Shown piece by piece: positions 34,640 through 43,383 of a DNA stretch of 64,000 nucleotides. The position numbers and the translations under genes are program-made. How positions within the stretch are numbered: the first letter of the stretch is position 1; each line of letters starts with the position of its first letter. The notes below the pieces were generated by a model. The model was not told the DNA's origin. It made no database searches and saw nothing but the letters and a program-made list of their open reading frames with translations. Where the stretch lies: NCBI GenBank assembly GCA_947503525.1, contig CANNEA010000003.1:310001-374000 (forward strand), written 5' to 3'. The stretch is from an uncultured Carboxylicivirga sp. GTDB lineage: Bacteria > Bacteroidota > Bacteroidia > Bacteroidales > Marinilabiliaceae.

Positions 34640-35593
34640 ATGAGTACTGAAAATCAATTTGGAAAAAAAGGATGGAGTCCGGAGTTAATGAAATCTCAGA
34701 AGGGTAAAACATTCCTTATTACGGGTGCAACTAGCGGAACTGGTTATGAAGCCGCCAGGATACTTTTATCTAAAGGCGCTAAGGTAGTAATGTTAAACCG
34801 CAATCCTAAAAAGTCAGAAGACACGATACTGGCTTATAAAAATGAGTTGGGTAATCACATCGATGTATCGTATATCACAGTCGATTTAGGAATCCTATCT
34901 TCTGTACGGAAAGCTGCTGAAGAAGTGCTAAATACGGTATCAGGCATTGATGCTTTAATGCTTAATGCTGCCATAGCTCAAGTACCTAAGCAAGTGATAA
35001 CGAAAGATGGTTTTGAGAGCCAACTGGGTACAAACCACTACGGCAATTTTCTTTTACAAGGTTTGCTGTTCCCAATGATTGAAAAATCTAAAGGACGTAT
35101 CGTAACTGTAGGCAGTATGGGCTATGATATGGGTATTAAAACCATCAAATTTGACGATATGAACTGGGACAAAGATTATACTGGTAATAATGCCTATAGC
35201 CAAAGTAAACTCGCACAGATTATGTCGATCTATGAATTGCAGGATAAATTGAAAGAAGCTGGTAATACGGATGTTAAAGCTTATGCTTGTCACCCTGGTT
35301 CTTCCAGAACATCTCTTATTACAACGAGTGGCAGTTTAATGATGAGGATAATATTTGGACTAATGAAAATGTCACCATTAACACAATCTGCTGAAAGGGG
35401 TGCTTATCCTGAATTGATGTGTGCTACGGAAGAGAATTTAGATCAGAATGGTTTTTATGGCCCTACAGGTCGAAGCAATTGGACAGGTCCGGTTGGAGCA
35501 CATCATATTGAGCCACACGCAAAGGATAAATCTGTTGCGAAGAAATTGTGGGATTTATCAGAAAAGGCAACTAACTTTAAATGGAACCTTTAA
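34640..35593 (+). CDS. Short-chain dehydrogenase/reductase
   Basis: A 317-residue classical-type SDR with the cofactor motif TGATSGTG (29-35 region), a central NAAIAQ (NAG-type) motif, and the catalytic pair YSQSK (Tyr near 186, Lys near 190). It has a longer C-terminus than small SDRs and resembles plant/protochlorophyllide-like or WW-oxidoreductase-type members. The substrate cannot be read from sequence. It is followed after 10 bases by a membrane protein and then an AraC regulator. Confidence 0.88.
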   Translation: MSTENQFGKKGWSPELMKSQKGKTFLITGATSGTGYEAARILLSKGAKVVMLNRNPKKSEDTILAYKNELGNHIDVSYITVDLGILSSVRKAAEEVLNTVSGIDALMLNAAIAQVPKQVITKDGFESQLGTNHYGNFLLQGLLFPMIEKSKGRIVTVGSMGYDMGIKTIKFDDMNWDKDYTGNNAYSQSKLAQIMSIYELQDKLKEAGNTDVKAYACHPGSSRTSLITTSGSLMMRIIFGLMKMSPLTQSAERGAYPELMCATEENLDQNGFYGPTGRSNWTGPVGAHHIEPHAKDKSVAKKLWDLSEKATNFKWNL

Positions 35594-35603
35594 GTTTAAT
35601 AGT

Positions 35604-36104
35604 ATGGATATATTAAAAACAGCAACAGATTGGGCAAAAGCGGAAGTATTTTCAACCACTTTTTTCATTATAGCCGGCGTTTTATTTGTAGCAGCAAGTA
35701 TAGGATTTTGGCAATTAGGAAAAACAGATTTAGCAAGAGCATACATTATACCGACATTAGTTGCAGGTGCTTTGCTTTTAACTATTGGGTTTGGATTGTT
35801 TTTTACTAATAAGACAAGAATAAGCCAATTTGAAAAGGCCTACAATCAAGATGCTTTAGCCTTTGTTCAATCAGAAATTGAGCGTGTAGATAGAACTTTA
35901 AAGGAATACAAAACAGTCGTCTTCACTGCGATCCCAATAATTATTATGGCCTTTGCACTCATTCTCTTTTTTGTTAACACCCCAATATGGCGCGCAATTA
36001 GCATCACAACAATTACAATGCTGATGGTTATTTTATTAATAGATGGTACAGCCCATGCCAGAATTAAAGACTATAAAGAACAATTAGTATCTGTAGAAAA
36101 ATAG
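35604..36104 (+). CDS. Four-helix membrane protein
   Basis: A 166-residue protein with four predicted transmembrane helices in two pairs (about 17-36, 45-66, 102-122 and 128-146). A helical cytoplasmic loop contains SQFEKAYNQDALAF. I use the ATG at 35604, 10 bases after the SDR stop, because an upstream in-frame ATG (35448) would overlap the SDR gene by 146 bases and add a non-membrane leader. Family not recognised. Probably co-transcribed with the SDR gene. Confidence 0.75.
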   Translation: MDILKTATDWAKAEVFSTTFFIIAGVLFVAASIGFWQLGKTDLARAYIIPTLVAGALLLTIGFGLFFTNKTRISQFEKAYNQDALAFVQSEIERVDRTLKEYKTVVFTAIPIIIMAFALILFFVNTPIWRAISITTITMLMVILLIDGTAHARIKDYKEQLVSVEK

Positions 36105-36148
36105 GGCAGAATTTAGCTTCTTAATTTCTGACAATTAAATTTGTAGTA

Positions 36149-37072
36149 ATGAATCATATAACCTTTAAAAATATTTCAGAATTTAATCAGGCTCAGAATT
36201 TACCTGAACCCGAGAACCCACTTTTTACAATTGGAAGTAAGACTCTGAGTCCTGAGGATATTAATAATTGTATCTCTTCAAATCAAGAAGTTAGTTATAC
36301 CAACCAGTTTTATATCATCAGTCTTAAAAATATAGTTTCGGGTGAAATACTTTATGGGCGAACAAAGTACGATAGCGATACGGGAACTTTATTGTTTTCT
36401 GCACCTAATCAAACTTATACAGTAAAAGATATTGTAATCAGTTCAGAATCGTGGTTTATTGCTTTTCACGAAGATTTTATTCGTGGACTTGATATTCAGA
36501 AACAAATTAAGCAATACAATTTCTTCAATTACAATGTTAACGAGGCATTACACCTTTCTCCGAGAGAGGAACTTACCATGAAGTCCATTCTGAAAAACAT
36601 TCAAACAGAATATCAGAATAATCAGGATGAGTTTAGTAAGGATATTATCCTGACACATTTAGATACCCTATTAAAATATGCCAATCGTTTCTACAAACGC
36701 CAATTCCTGAATCGTAAAGAACTTAATAAGGCGCTATTTACACGTTTTAAGGAAATAATGAATGAGTATTTTGAGGCGAATCAATTAGAAGAAAATGGAA
36801 TTCCAACGGTAGATTGGCTTGCAGAACAGCTGGATGTGAGCCGCAGATACATGAGCGATACCATTAAAGCTGAAACCGGAAAAACAGCCGTTGACCAAAT
36901 TAATTTGTTCTTGGTAGAAGAAGCTAAGAATTTACTGCTTGCACCTAATGTTTCAATCTCAGAAACGGCTTATAAATTAGGCTTTGAATACCCGCAATAT
37001 TTCTCCCGATTATTTAAAAAGAAAGTTGGTATGAGCCCAAAAGAGTATATTGATAATGCAGCCTTGAATTAA
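36149..37072 (+). CDS. AraC-family regulator (last gene of the SDR operon)
   Basis: This 307-residue protein has an N-terminal sensing domain (about 1-190) and a C-terminal double helix-turn-helix (about 200-302). The recognition parts read WLAEQLDVSRRYMSDTIKAET and AYKLGFEYPQYFSRLFKKKVG, ending MSPKEYI. It follows the membrane protein by 44 bases and converges with a second AraC gene. It may regulate the SDR operon. Effector unknown. Confidence 0.88.
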   Translation: MNHITFKNISEFNQAQNLPEPENPLFTIGSKTLSPEDINNCISSNQEVSYTNQFYIISLKNIVSGEILYGRTKYDSDTGTLLFSAPNQTYTVKDIVISSESWFIAFHEDFIRGLDIQKQIKQYNFFNYNVNEALHLSPREELTMKSILKNIQTEYQNNQDEFSKDIILTHLDTLLKYANRFYKRQFLNRKELNKALFTRFKEIMNEYFEANQLEENGIPTVDWLAEQLDVSRRYMSDTIKAETGKTAVDQINLFLVEEAKNLLLAPNVSISETAYKLGFEYPQYFSRLFKKKVGMSPKEYIDNAALN

Positions 37073-37127
37073 GCCATATAGCTTGATCAATTACGGAACA
37101 TTCTTTTCTGCTATCATTTTATGGCTT
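37071..37127. terminator. Possible bidirectional hairpin between convergent AraC genes
   Basis: AAGCCAT/ATGGCTT and ATAGC/GCTAT can pair (with a 6-base bulge and a long loop) right at the end of the plus-strand AraC gene. T-richness is moderate, so this is a weak call. Confidence 0.3.
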
Positions 37128-37206
37128 ATAATATTTACTTTTAAACAAGAGGTTAAATAAAGGAAAAGTATTAAAAACGGATTGTTTCACCTAATAGGCT
37201 TGAAGT

Positions 37207-38169
37207 CTATAAGAGTTGCAACTTATTTTGCTTTAACGTTTGTTTCGGGTATTCATTAAATAATAGCTTGTAAGAAGCAGAAAATTGCCCTAAATGATTA
37301 AAGCCTACCTTTTGGGCAATGTCAGACACGAGCGTATTCTTATTTATATTTTTAATAAAATGAGTACGTACCTCATTAAGTTTTAAATTGGTATAATATT
37401 CTTTGGGGGTGACACCAAAATACTCTAAAAAGGCAAGTTGTAAGGTTTTCTCGGATACACCAGAAATTTCAGTGAGTTTTAATACAGAAATATCTTTCAA
37501 CAAATTTCTATTTATAAAGTCAATGCTAATTTTGACTGCTTTGTCGCGTTTCCTGTTTTTTATTGAGACCGGACTGAATTTACGAGCATCTATGAAACTT
37601 AATATCAAATAACTGAATTTGTATCTAATCCTATAAAGAAACGAGACAGAATTAATGAGTCGAGGGTTATTCTTAAGAGCATGAAATATCTGATTTAAAT
37701 AATCCTGAATATGAGTAAAATAAGTTGCATTCAGGCGAAATACATTTTCAGATGAATTCAGAATTTTGTTAGAGTTAGTGAGTTCATATTTTTCTGTAAT
37801 TTCCGATAAAAGTTCTTCCTTTATACTAATCATATAATAATGGAAGTTTTGATAGGAAACAGCATCCAAAACACCTTGTTGTGAAAACAGTAATAAGTCC
37901 TTTTCGCTTACCGTTCGATTTAAGTACTTAAACGTTTGTAATTTATCTACAGGTATTACAAAAGTTCTATAACCAATGGGACTTATTCCATTTTGTTCGA
38001 GGATACCATTTAATTGAATCTTGCCTATTTGAATGTCTCCGATATCTATAAGACTAATGCCTCCATGAAAATTTTCCGGACTCAGTTTTTTAAATTGCAC
38101 CTCCCATCTAAATGAATCCTTACAAAACTGTTCGTGGTTACTATACTTCTGTGATATGTAGAGGTTCAT
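37207..38169 (-). CDS. AraC-family regulator divergent from the sulfatase gene
   Basis: A 320-residue protein with an N-terminal cupin-like region (about 1-150) and a C-terminal AraC DNA-binding domain (about 215-315, LTEISGVSEKTLQLAFLEYFG and IAQKVGFNHLGQFSASYKLLF, ending NEYPKQTL). It faces the sulfatase gene across 126 bases and is the obvious candidate regulator of it. It is distinct in sequence from the AraC gene at 36149. Confidence 0.88.
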   Translation of the reverse strand: MNLYISQKYSNHEQFCKDSFRWEVQFKKLSPENFHGGISLIDIGDIQIGKIQLNGILEQNGISPIGYRTFVIPVDKLQTFKYLNRTVSEKDLLLFSQQGVLDAVSYQNFHYYMISIKEELLSEITEKYELTNSNKILNSSENVFRLNATYFTHIQDYLNQIFHALKNNPRLINSVSFLYRIRYKFSYLILSFIDARKFSPVSIKNRKRDKAVKISIDFINRNLLKDISVLKLTEISGVSEKTLQLAFLEYFGVTPKEYYTNLKLNEVRTHFIKNINKNTLVSDIAQKVGFNHLGQFSASYKLLFNEYPKQTLKQNKLQLL

Positions 38170-38280
38170 AGGATTTGAACTTTTTCTGATATTTAATTAC
38201 GGTTTTTAGATATTCTGCCAATGTTATAGTAAACATAGCTTTACACCGATTGTTTTAATTCCGAATTTTCAACTAAACGT

Positions 38281-38295
38281 AAAAACTAGAATAAT
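38281..38295 (+). promoter_or_regulatory. Shared 15-base leader before the sulfatase ATG
   Basis: AAAAACTAGAATAAT immediately precedes the sulfatase start. The same 15 bases occur at 34626-34640, just before and overlapping the SDR start. Both genes are next to AraC regulators, and a CTGCCA-containing motif lies further upstream of each. Confidence 0.35.
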
Positions 38296-39990
38296 ATGAC
38301 AAAACTACATTATCTAATTGTATTCCTGTTTATTGCAATAAATGTCAATGCTCAGGAAATAGTTCATGATGCTGAATACTATATTCTTAAAGCTCAATAT
38401 GGTGAAGAATGGCAAAAAGAGGATGGCGAGATTGACAAAAAGCTAAAAGCCCTAAAAAAGAAGTATGGTACTGCGCCAAACATTATACACATTATGTGGG
38501 ATGATTCTCCAATGGGAGAAGTTGGAATTCCTGAACTTCAAAAGTTAAGAGGTTTTAAAACTCCCAATATCAATACCCTGGCCGAAGAAGGTATTAATTT
38601 TATGAGGATGTATACCGAACCATCGTGTACCCAAAGTAGAGCAGCTGTAATTACAGGTCGACATCCTATAAGAAATGGTTTAGTCAACGTAGGATTTCCC
38701 TACGAATATGGTGGATTAGCTGATGATGAAGTGACAATGGCCGAAGTATTAAGTGATGCAGGATATGCCACAGCCTTCTTTGGGAAAGCACATATGGGAG
38801 ATATTGAAGAAAGTTATATGACCCGTCAGGGTTTTGATGAAGCTGTTTGGACGCCTTATAATCAATACCCGGTTATTTATAGTCCGGCAGCCGAAATTGC
38901 AGGAGGAGTTTCTCCAGCAACAGTTAGACCTGATGTTTATCCTGATGATCCGTACGATAAAGACAAAGGCTGGAGAGTAACTGACCATGTATCTGCACTA
39001 ATCGGCACAAAAGGGGGAGAAGTGAATGAGTTGGTGCGTGCCGGAGATTTGGAAGCCTGGTACAAAATGATAGAAGATAATAAAGGCCGTACATTAGATT
39101 TTATCGAAAAGTCTCACAAGAATGAAAAGCCATTTTATGTGGCTTACTGGCCTTCATTAATTGCTTTTGTTCCGTACCCTGAACGCCTAACACTATCCGG
39201 TGGATTCTTGCAAGAAGGTTTGGCCAGGTTTGATCCTTTTATTAAGGACTTAAAAGACAAATTAAATGAACTAGGCATTGCTGAAAACACATTGGTAATA
39301 TTAATGGCAGATAATGGGCCAATGACTCACAATGGCCCTCCGGGAATGGTAGAAACGATGTACCGTGGAGGAAAGGGAGATTACTTAGAAGGCGGTGTAA
39401 GAGTCCCAGCTATAGCGTGGTGGCCGGGAATGATTGAGCCAGGTCAAATGGTTGGTGATATTATTCATGAAACAGATTTATTTACAACATTCGCCAGGCT
39501 AGGCGGTGCTATGGATAAAGTTCCTAACGATCGGGTGATTGATGGGATTGATCAATCTTCTTTATTGCTTAATGGAGATGCCTATAGTCGAAGAGACTAT
39601 GTTCATATATACACTGGAAGTGTTTACGCTGCGTCCGTTAAGGGAAGGTATAAAAGGCATTGGGTTGGAGATTTGCCTGGGCTAAGTGGGGCATCTTTTT
39701 ACGATTTATACAATGATCCTAGAGAGGTTCAGCCTAAAATGCTGCCCATGTTCCCGACAAAAGGAATGTTTAATATCATGAGGGCAAGACATGAACTGTG
39801 GATTCAAAAGTATCCTAATAATGAAGAGGCACGCGATTATCCATTTAAAGGCATATCAAATGCCCGACCAGAAACCATTAGAGATACAAAGCCAAGAGTG
39901 GATCCTAAAGATTTGCCATGGGATCCGATGGAAATACTTAAAATGTATCACCTATGGGAAGTTGATGAATCTCAATGGGGAATTGAGTAA
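38296..39990 (+). CDS. Exported sulfatase-family hydrolase with atypical CTQSR active site
   Basis: A 564-residue protein with a signal peptide (1-20, ending NVNAQ) and an alkaline-phosphatase-fold sulfatase domain. The metal-binding pair DD lies near 69-70, and ADNGPMTHNGPPG carries the late Asp/Asn ligands. The catalytic segment is PSCTQSRAAVITGR with Cys111. The usual maturation motif for formylglycine is C-x-P-x-R or C-x-A-x-R; here Gln stands in the third position, so activation is uncertain. The substrate may be a sulfated glycan or another sulfate ester. No maturase gene is present in the window. A strong terminator follows. Confidence 0.88.
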   Translation: MTKLHYLIVFLFIAINVNAQEIVHDAEYYILKAQYGEEWQKEDGEIDKKLKALKKKYGTAPNIIHIMWDDSPMGEVGIPELQKLRGFKTPNINTLAEEGINFMRMYTEPSCTQSRAAVITGRHPIRNGLVNVGFPYEYGGLADDEVTMAEVLSDAGYATAFFGKAHMGDIEESYMTRQGFDEAVWTPYNQYPVIYSPAAEIAGGVSPATVRPDVYPDDPYDKDKGWRVTDHVSALIGTKGGEVNELVRAGDLEAWYKMIEDNKGRTLDFIEKSHKNEKPFYVAYWPSLIAFVPYPERLTLSGGFLQEGLARFDPFIKDLKDKLNELGIAENTLVILMADNGPMTHNGPPGMVETMYRGGKGDYLEGGVRVPAIAWWPGMIEPGQMVGDIIHETDLFTTFARLGGAMDKVPNDRVIDGIDQSSLLLNGDAYSRRDYVHIYTGSVYAASVKGRYKRHWVGDLPGLSGASFYDLYNDPREVQPKMLPMFPTKGMFNIMRARHELWIQKYPNNEEARDYPFKGISNARPETIRDTKPRVDPKDLPWDPMEILKMYHLWEVDESQWGIE

Positions 39991-40015
39991 TTTGGGTTTA
40001 TTTCAAAAAAATATT

Positions 40016-40050
40016 AAACAGCTATCATGTTAATTTGATAGCTGTTTTTT
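40016..40050 (+). terminator. Rho-independent terminator of the sulfatase gene
   Basis: A perfect 12-bp stem (AAACAGCTATCA with TGATAGCTGTTT), 8-base loop, then a T run, 26 bases after the stop codon. Confidence 0.92.
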
Positions 40051-40228
40051 ATTCTATAAACCCAGAGCATTAAAAAGCAAGAATAAGTAGGTTTATAAAT
40101 GATATTGACAAGGCAATGTAAATTACTATTTGTGGCAGATGGCAGGCCACGACTGCTATAATGTTTATCTTCAATTTTATTATTAAGATCAATCCACTAC
40201 TTTTATGGCATCACTGTAAAAAAAGCGT

Positions 40229-40927
40229 ATGATTCTTCAGGGAACCATTGTAAATGTTGTGGCTGTTGTGTTGGGAAGTACCATTGGTATACTGGTTGGG
40301 TCCAGATTGCCCAAACGCATAGTACATAGTGTTTTTCAGGCCATAGGTTTATTTACCTTGGTAATTGGCATAGCCATGGCCTTGAAAGGTCAGGAAATGC
40401 TGGTGATCATTTTTAGCCTTATTGTGGGCACTATTGCCGGAGAGCTTATGAATTTAGAAGAAGGAATTGAGCGCTTCTCTGCCAGACTAAAAAACTGGTT
40501 GAAAGTTGGAAATCCGAAATTTTCTGATGGCCTGATTACGTCCTTTTTGCTTTTTTGTATGGGCTCCATGACCATATTGGGTGCCATTGATGAAGGCCTG
40601 GGCAATGGATCTGAGATATTATATACCAAGTCGATGATGGATGGTTTTTCGTCCATTGCATTGTCTTCTGTTATGGGCATTGGCGTGCTGTTTTCAGCCG
40701 TACCCATGCTTTTGTATCAAGGGGGCATTACCATATTAATTTATTTTTTAGGTGATTTTGTTGCTCAACAGATTGTTGTGGAATTATCAGCCGTTGGTGG
40801 CGTATTATTAATAGGCTTGGGTATCAATATTCTGGAGATTAAAAAGATAAAGGTAGTTAATATGCTGCCATCCCTCTTGGTGGTGATTGTTTTTGCCTGG
40901 ATACGTTTTACTTATTTCAATTATTAA
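40229..40927 (+). CDS. DUF554 membrane protein
   Basis: This 232-residue protein has about six hydrophobic helices and the family opening MILQGTIVNVVAVVLGSTIG. Conserved internal pieces are GSMTILGAIDEGLGNGSEILYTKSMMDG and the late GLGINILEIKKIKV. DUF554 (YdfK/YqgA) proteins are membrane proteins of unconfirmed transport function. The start of the next gene follows after 10 bases, so they are probably one operon. Confidence 0.88.
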   Translation: MILQGTIVNVVAVVLGSTIGILVGSRLPKRIVHSVFQAIGLFTLVIGIAMALKGQEMLVIIFSLIVGTIAGELMNLEEGIERFSARLKNWLKVGNPKFSDGLITSFLLFCMGSMTILGAIDEGLGNGSEILYTKSMMDGFSSIALSSVMGIGVLFSAVPMLLYQGGITILIYFLGDFVAQQIVVELSAVGGVLLIGLGINILEIKKIKVVNMLPSLLVVIVFAWIRFTYFNY

Positions 40928-40937
40928 GCAAATAGCT

Positions 40938-42374
40938 GTGGAAAAAAATACCAAATCGATATTAATACAATTGTTTGAAGCGTGGAGTGGAGAAGAAGCA
41001 AGATCATTTGTGATGCTGCCGCCCTCCGGATCGTACCGTGAATATTACCGTATACAAGGACGAGAAAAATCGGCCATTGGGGTGTATAACCTAGATGAAA
41101 AGGAGAACAGGGCCTTTCTGGAATTTACTGATCATTTTTATTCAAAAGGTTTGGCGGTGCCAAAAATCTATGGCCGGTCGATAGAGGATAATGTGTATTT
41201 GCAAGAAGATTTGGGTGATGTTACCTTATATGCCTTTTTGCAGGGCTTGCGCAAAGGTGATGCTTTTCCGGATGAACTAAAGGCATTTTATAAGAAAGCC
41301 ATAAGGGAATTAATCCAATTTCAGATCAAAGGCGGTGAAGGACTAAACTACAATCATTGCTATCCACGTAAAGCCTTTGATAAGCAGTCGATGCTTTGGG
41401 ATTTGCATTATTTCAAATATTATTTTCTGAAGCTGGCTCGTGTTCCTTTTGACGAACAATCGCTCGAGGATGATTATAATAAGTTGATCAGTTTTCTGTT
41501 GGAAGCCAAACATGACTATTTTCTCTACCGTGATTTTCAATCGCGTAACATCATGGTGCTGGATGATGCGCCCTATTTTATCGATTATCAGGGCGGACGC
41601 TTAGGTGCTTTACAATACGATTTAGCTTCACTGCTGTTTGATGCAAAGGCTGATATACCCAATGCAGTGAGAAACGAATTGCTGGACTATTACATTGAGG
41701 AATTGTCACAAGAGCAAACTGTAGACACTGAGCAATTTAAAAAACATTACTATGGCTATGTATTGATACGCATAATGCAGGCCATGGGAGCTTATGGTTT
41801 CAGAGGTTTTTACGAGAAAAAAGAACACTTTCTAAAGAGCATTCCCTTTGCCATTGAAAACCTGATATATCTCTTACGAACATTTGATTTCAAAGACGAT
41901 ATGCCAACACTGCATACCGCATTGCAAAATGTAACTGAGTCGGAGCAACTACGAACCATAGGTCAGGATGCAGATATGCTAACAGTGAGTATTACTAGCT
42001 TCTCATTCAAACGTGGTGTACCTGTTGATGTTTCAGGCAATGGTGGTGGATTTGTATTTGATTGTCGAGCTATTCATAATCCGGGCCGCTATGCCGAATA
42101 TGCTGATAAAACCGGAATGGACCAGGAAGTCATTCACTTTTTTGAGAAAGAGCCTGAGATGCATGATTTTTTGGATGATGTTTATTCAATTGTTGATAAA
42201 TCGGTTAGCAAATATATGTCCAGAGGCTTTAAACATTTAATGGTCAATTTTGGTTGTACAGGTGGACAGCATCGTTCTGTGTACAGTGCTGAGCAACTCA
42301 AAAAACATTTACTTAATTCTTATAAAATAAAAGTTGAATTAAGGCATGTTGAACAGGAAATGAAGAAAAGATAA
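40938..42374 (+). CDS. AmgK-like sugar kinase fused to RapZ C-terminal domain
   Basis: Residues about 1-345 form an aminoglycoside-phosphotransferase fold with YRDFQSRN (197-204) as the catalytic loop and FIDYQGG as the metal motif. Residues about 355-478 match the C-terminal domain of RapZ, with GNGGGFVFDCRAIHNPGRY (from 367) and GCTGGQHRSV (from 439). RapZ-C binds glucosamine-6-phosphate and RNA in enterobacteria; AmgK phosphorylates MurNAc or GlcNAc at C1 in Pseudomonas. A MurU-like gene lies downstream. I use a GTG start at 40938, because the longer ATG frame (40887) would overlap the DUF554 gene. Confidence 0.85.
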   Translation: MEKNTKSILIQLFEAWSGEEARSFVMLPPSGSYREYYRIQGREKSAIGVYNLDEKENRAFLEFTDHFYSKGLAVPKIYGRSIEDNVYLQEDLGDVTLYAFLQGLRKGDAFPDELKAFYKKAIRELIQFQIKGGEGLNYNHCYPRKAFDKQSMLWDLHYFKYYFLKLARVPFDEQSLEDDYNKLISFLLEAKHDYFLYRDFQSRNIMVLDDAPYFIDYQGGRLGALQYDLASLLFDAKADIPNAVRNELLDYYIEELSQEQTVDTEQFKKHYYGYVLIRIMQAMGAYGFRGFYEKKEHFLKSIPFAIENLIYLLRTFDFKDDMPTLHTALQNVTESEQLRTIGQDADMLTVSITSFSFKRGVPVDVSGNGGGFVFDCRAIHNPGRYAEYADKTGMDQEVIHFFEKEPEMHDFLDDVYSIVDKSVSKYMSRGFKHLMVNFGCTGGQHRSVYSAEQLKKHLLNSYKIKVELRHVEQEMKKR

Positions 42375-42380
42375 GATTGA

Positions 42381-42536
42381 ATGCCTCAAAAGAAATGTAA
42401 GGAGAAGTCGCTTAATGCAGAAATAAAGGACACTCATAAATATGTGTGTAAAAAATGTTGCCTCGGAGCCAAAAAAGAAAGTAAGTTGTGCAAGCCCAAG
42501 GCCATTAAGGAAAAGCCGATTGCTGAAAGTCAGTAA
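42381..42536 (+). CDS. Small Cys/Lys-rich protein
   Basis: A 51-residue frame starts at the ATG at 42381, 6 bases after the fusion gene stop, and ends with TAA at 42536. It has four cysteines in the pattern C-x2-CC-x10-C (CKKCCLGAKKESKLC) plus an early Cys in QKKCKEK, and 15 lysines. The Cys set could bind zinc. I did not recognise a family. Tight spacing makes it likely to be part of the operon. Confidence 0.55.
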   Translation: MPQKKCKEKSLNAEIKDTHKYVCKKCCLGAKKESKLCKPKAIKEKPIAESQ

Positions 42537-42603
42537 TTAGCAGTTAAATAGTTACTTCTCATTCTTCATGGAATAGCCAGGTTTTTATTGTAAACGCATT
42601 TGT

Positions 42604-42611
42604 TATATTTG
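42604..42611 (+). promoter_or_regulatory. Candidate -7 box for the MurU-like gene
   Basis: TATATTTG fits TAnnTTTG and lies 39 bases before the ATG at 42651. The -33 position is AT-rich without a clean TTTG. Confidence 0.4.
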
Positions 42612-42650
42612 TCTTGAAAAGCAAATTATGCCACTTAAATAGACGCGTAA

Positions 42651-43364
42651 ATGAATGCCATGATTTTTGCAGCTGGACTGGGCACCAGATTACAACCCTT
42701 AACCAATGATAAACCCAAAGCATTGGTTGAATTTAAAGGAAAACCTTTATTGTGGCATGCGATTCAAAACGTGATAAAGGCAGGAGCAAAGCGGATTGTA
42801 GTTAATGTTCATCATTTCGCCCAACAAATCATTGATTATATTGCTGCTCATGAGTGGGATGTTGAAATTCTGATATCTGATGAAACAGATCAGCTTCTTG
42901 AAACAGGAGGAGGCCTGCTTAAGGCTAAAGCTTTATTCATTCCAAATAAGCCCATCCTAATACAAAATGCAGACATAATCATATCTACAGATTTAAAAAA
43001 GTATATATATTCACATGTCCAATTTAAAAGTGATGCAACTTTAATGGTAAAGAAGCGTAAGACATCACGTTATTTATTGTTGGATAAGCAGAATCGTTTG
43101 TGTGGTTGGCGTAATACCAAAAATGGTGAGGAAATACTGGTGCATAATACAGCTGATTTGGACGAGTATGGATTTAGTGGGGTTCATCTATTAGAGTATC
43201 ATTTGCTTGAAAAGATGGGTGATATAAGACCGTTTTCCATTATTAGGAGTTATCTTGATTTGGCCAATTCGCAAAAGATTAATGCTTATGTGATGAAAGA
43301 ATCAGACGCATGGTTTGATGTGGGAACAGTAGATAAATTAAAAGAAGCAGAGTTAAATTACTAA
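42651..43364 (+). CDS. Sugar-1-phosphate nucleotidyltransferase, MurU-like
   Basis: A 237-residue NTP transferase with the signature GLGTRLQPLTNDKPKALV, the acceptor-sugar part LETGGGLLKA and a metal Asp in QNADIII. Length and motifs fit the MurU/RmlA-short type, which makes UDP-MurNAc from MurNAc-1-phosphate during cell-wall recycling in Pseudomonas. Its position downstream of the AmgK-RapZ fusion supports that role, but the true sugar and nucleotide are not shown by sequence. NhaA follows after 19 bases. Confidence 0.85.
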   Translation: MNAMIFAAGLGTRLQPLTNDKPKALVEFKGKPLLWHAIQNVIKAGAKRIVVNVHHFAQQIIDYIAAHEWDVEILISDETDQLLETGGGLLKAKALFIPNKPILIQNADIIISTDLKKYIYSHVQFKSDATLMVKKRKTSRYLLLDKQNRLCGWRNTKNGEEILVHNTADLDEYGFSGVHLLEYHLLEKMGDIRPFSIIRSYLDLANSQKINAYVMKESDAWFDVGTVDKLKEAELNY

Positions 43365-43383
43365 ATCACAGATATAGGATAAA

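Noticed and set aside
38296-39990. Full sulfated-polysaccharide utilisation locus around the sulfatase
   Set aside because: No SusC/SusD pair, no further sulfatase or glycanase is nearby, only AraC regulators and an SDR.
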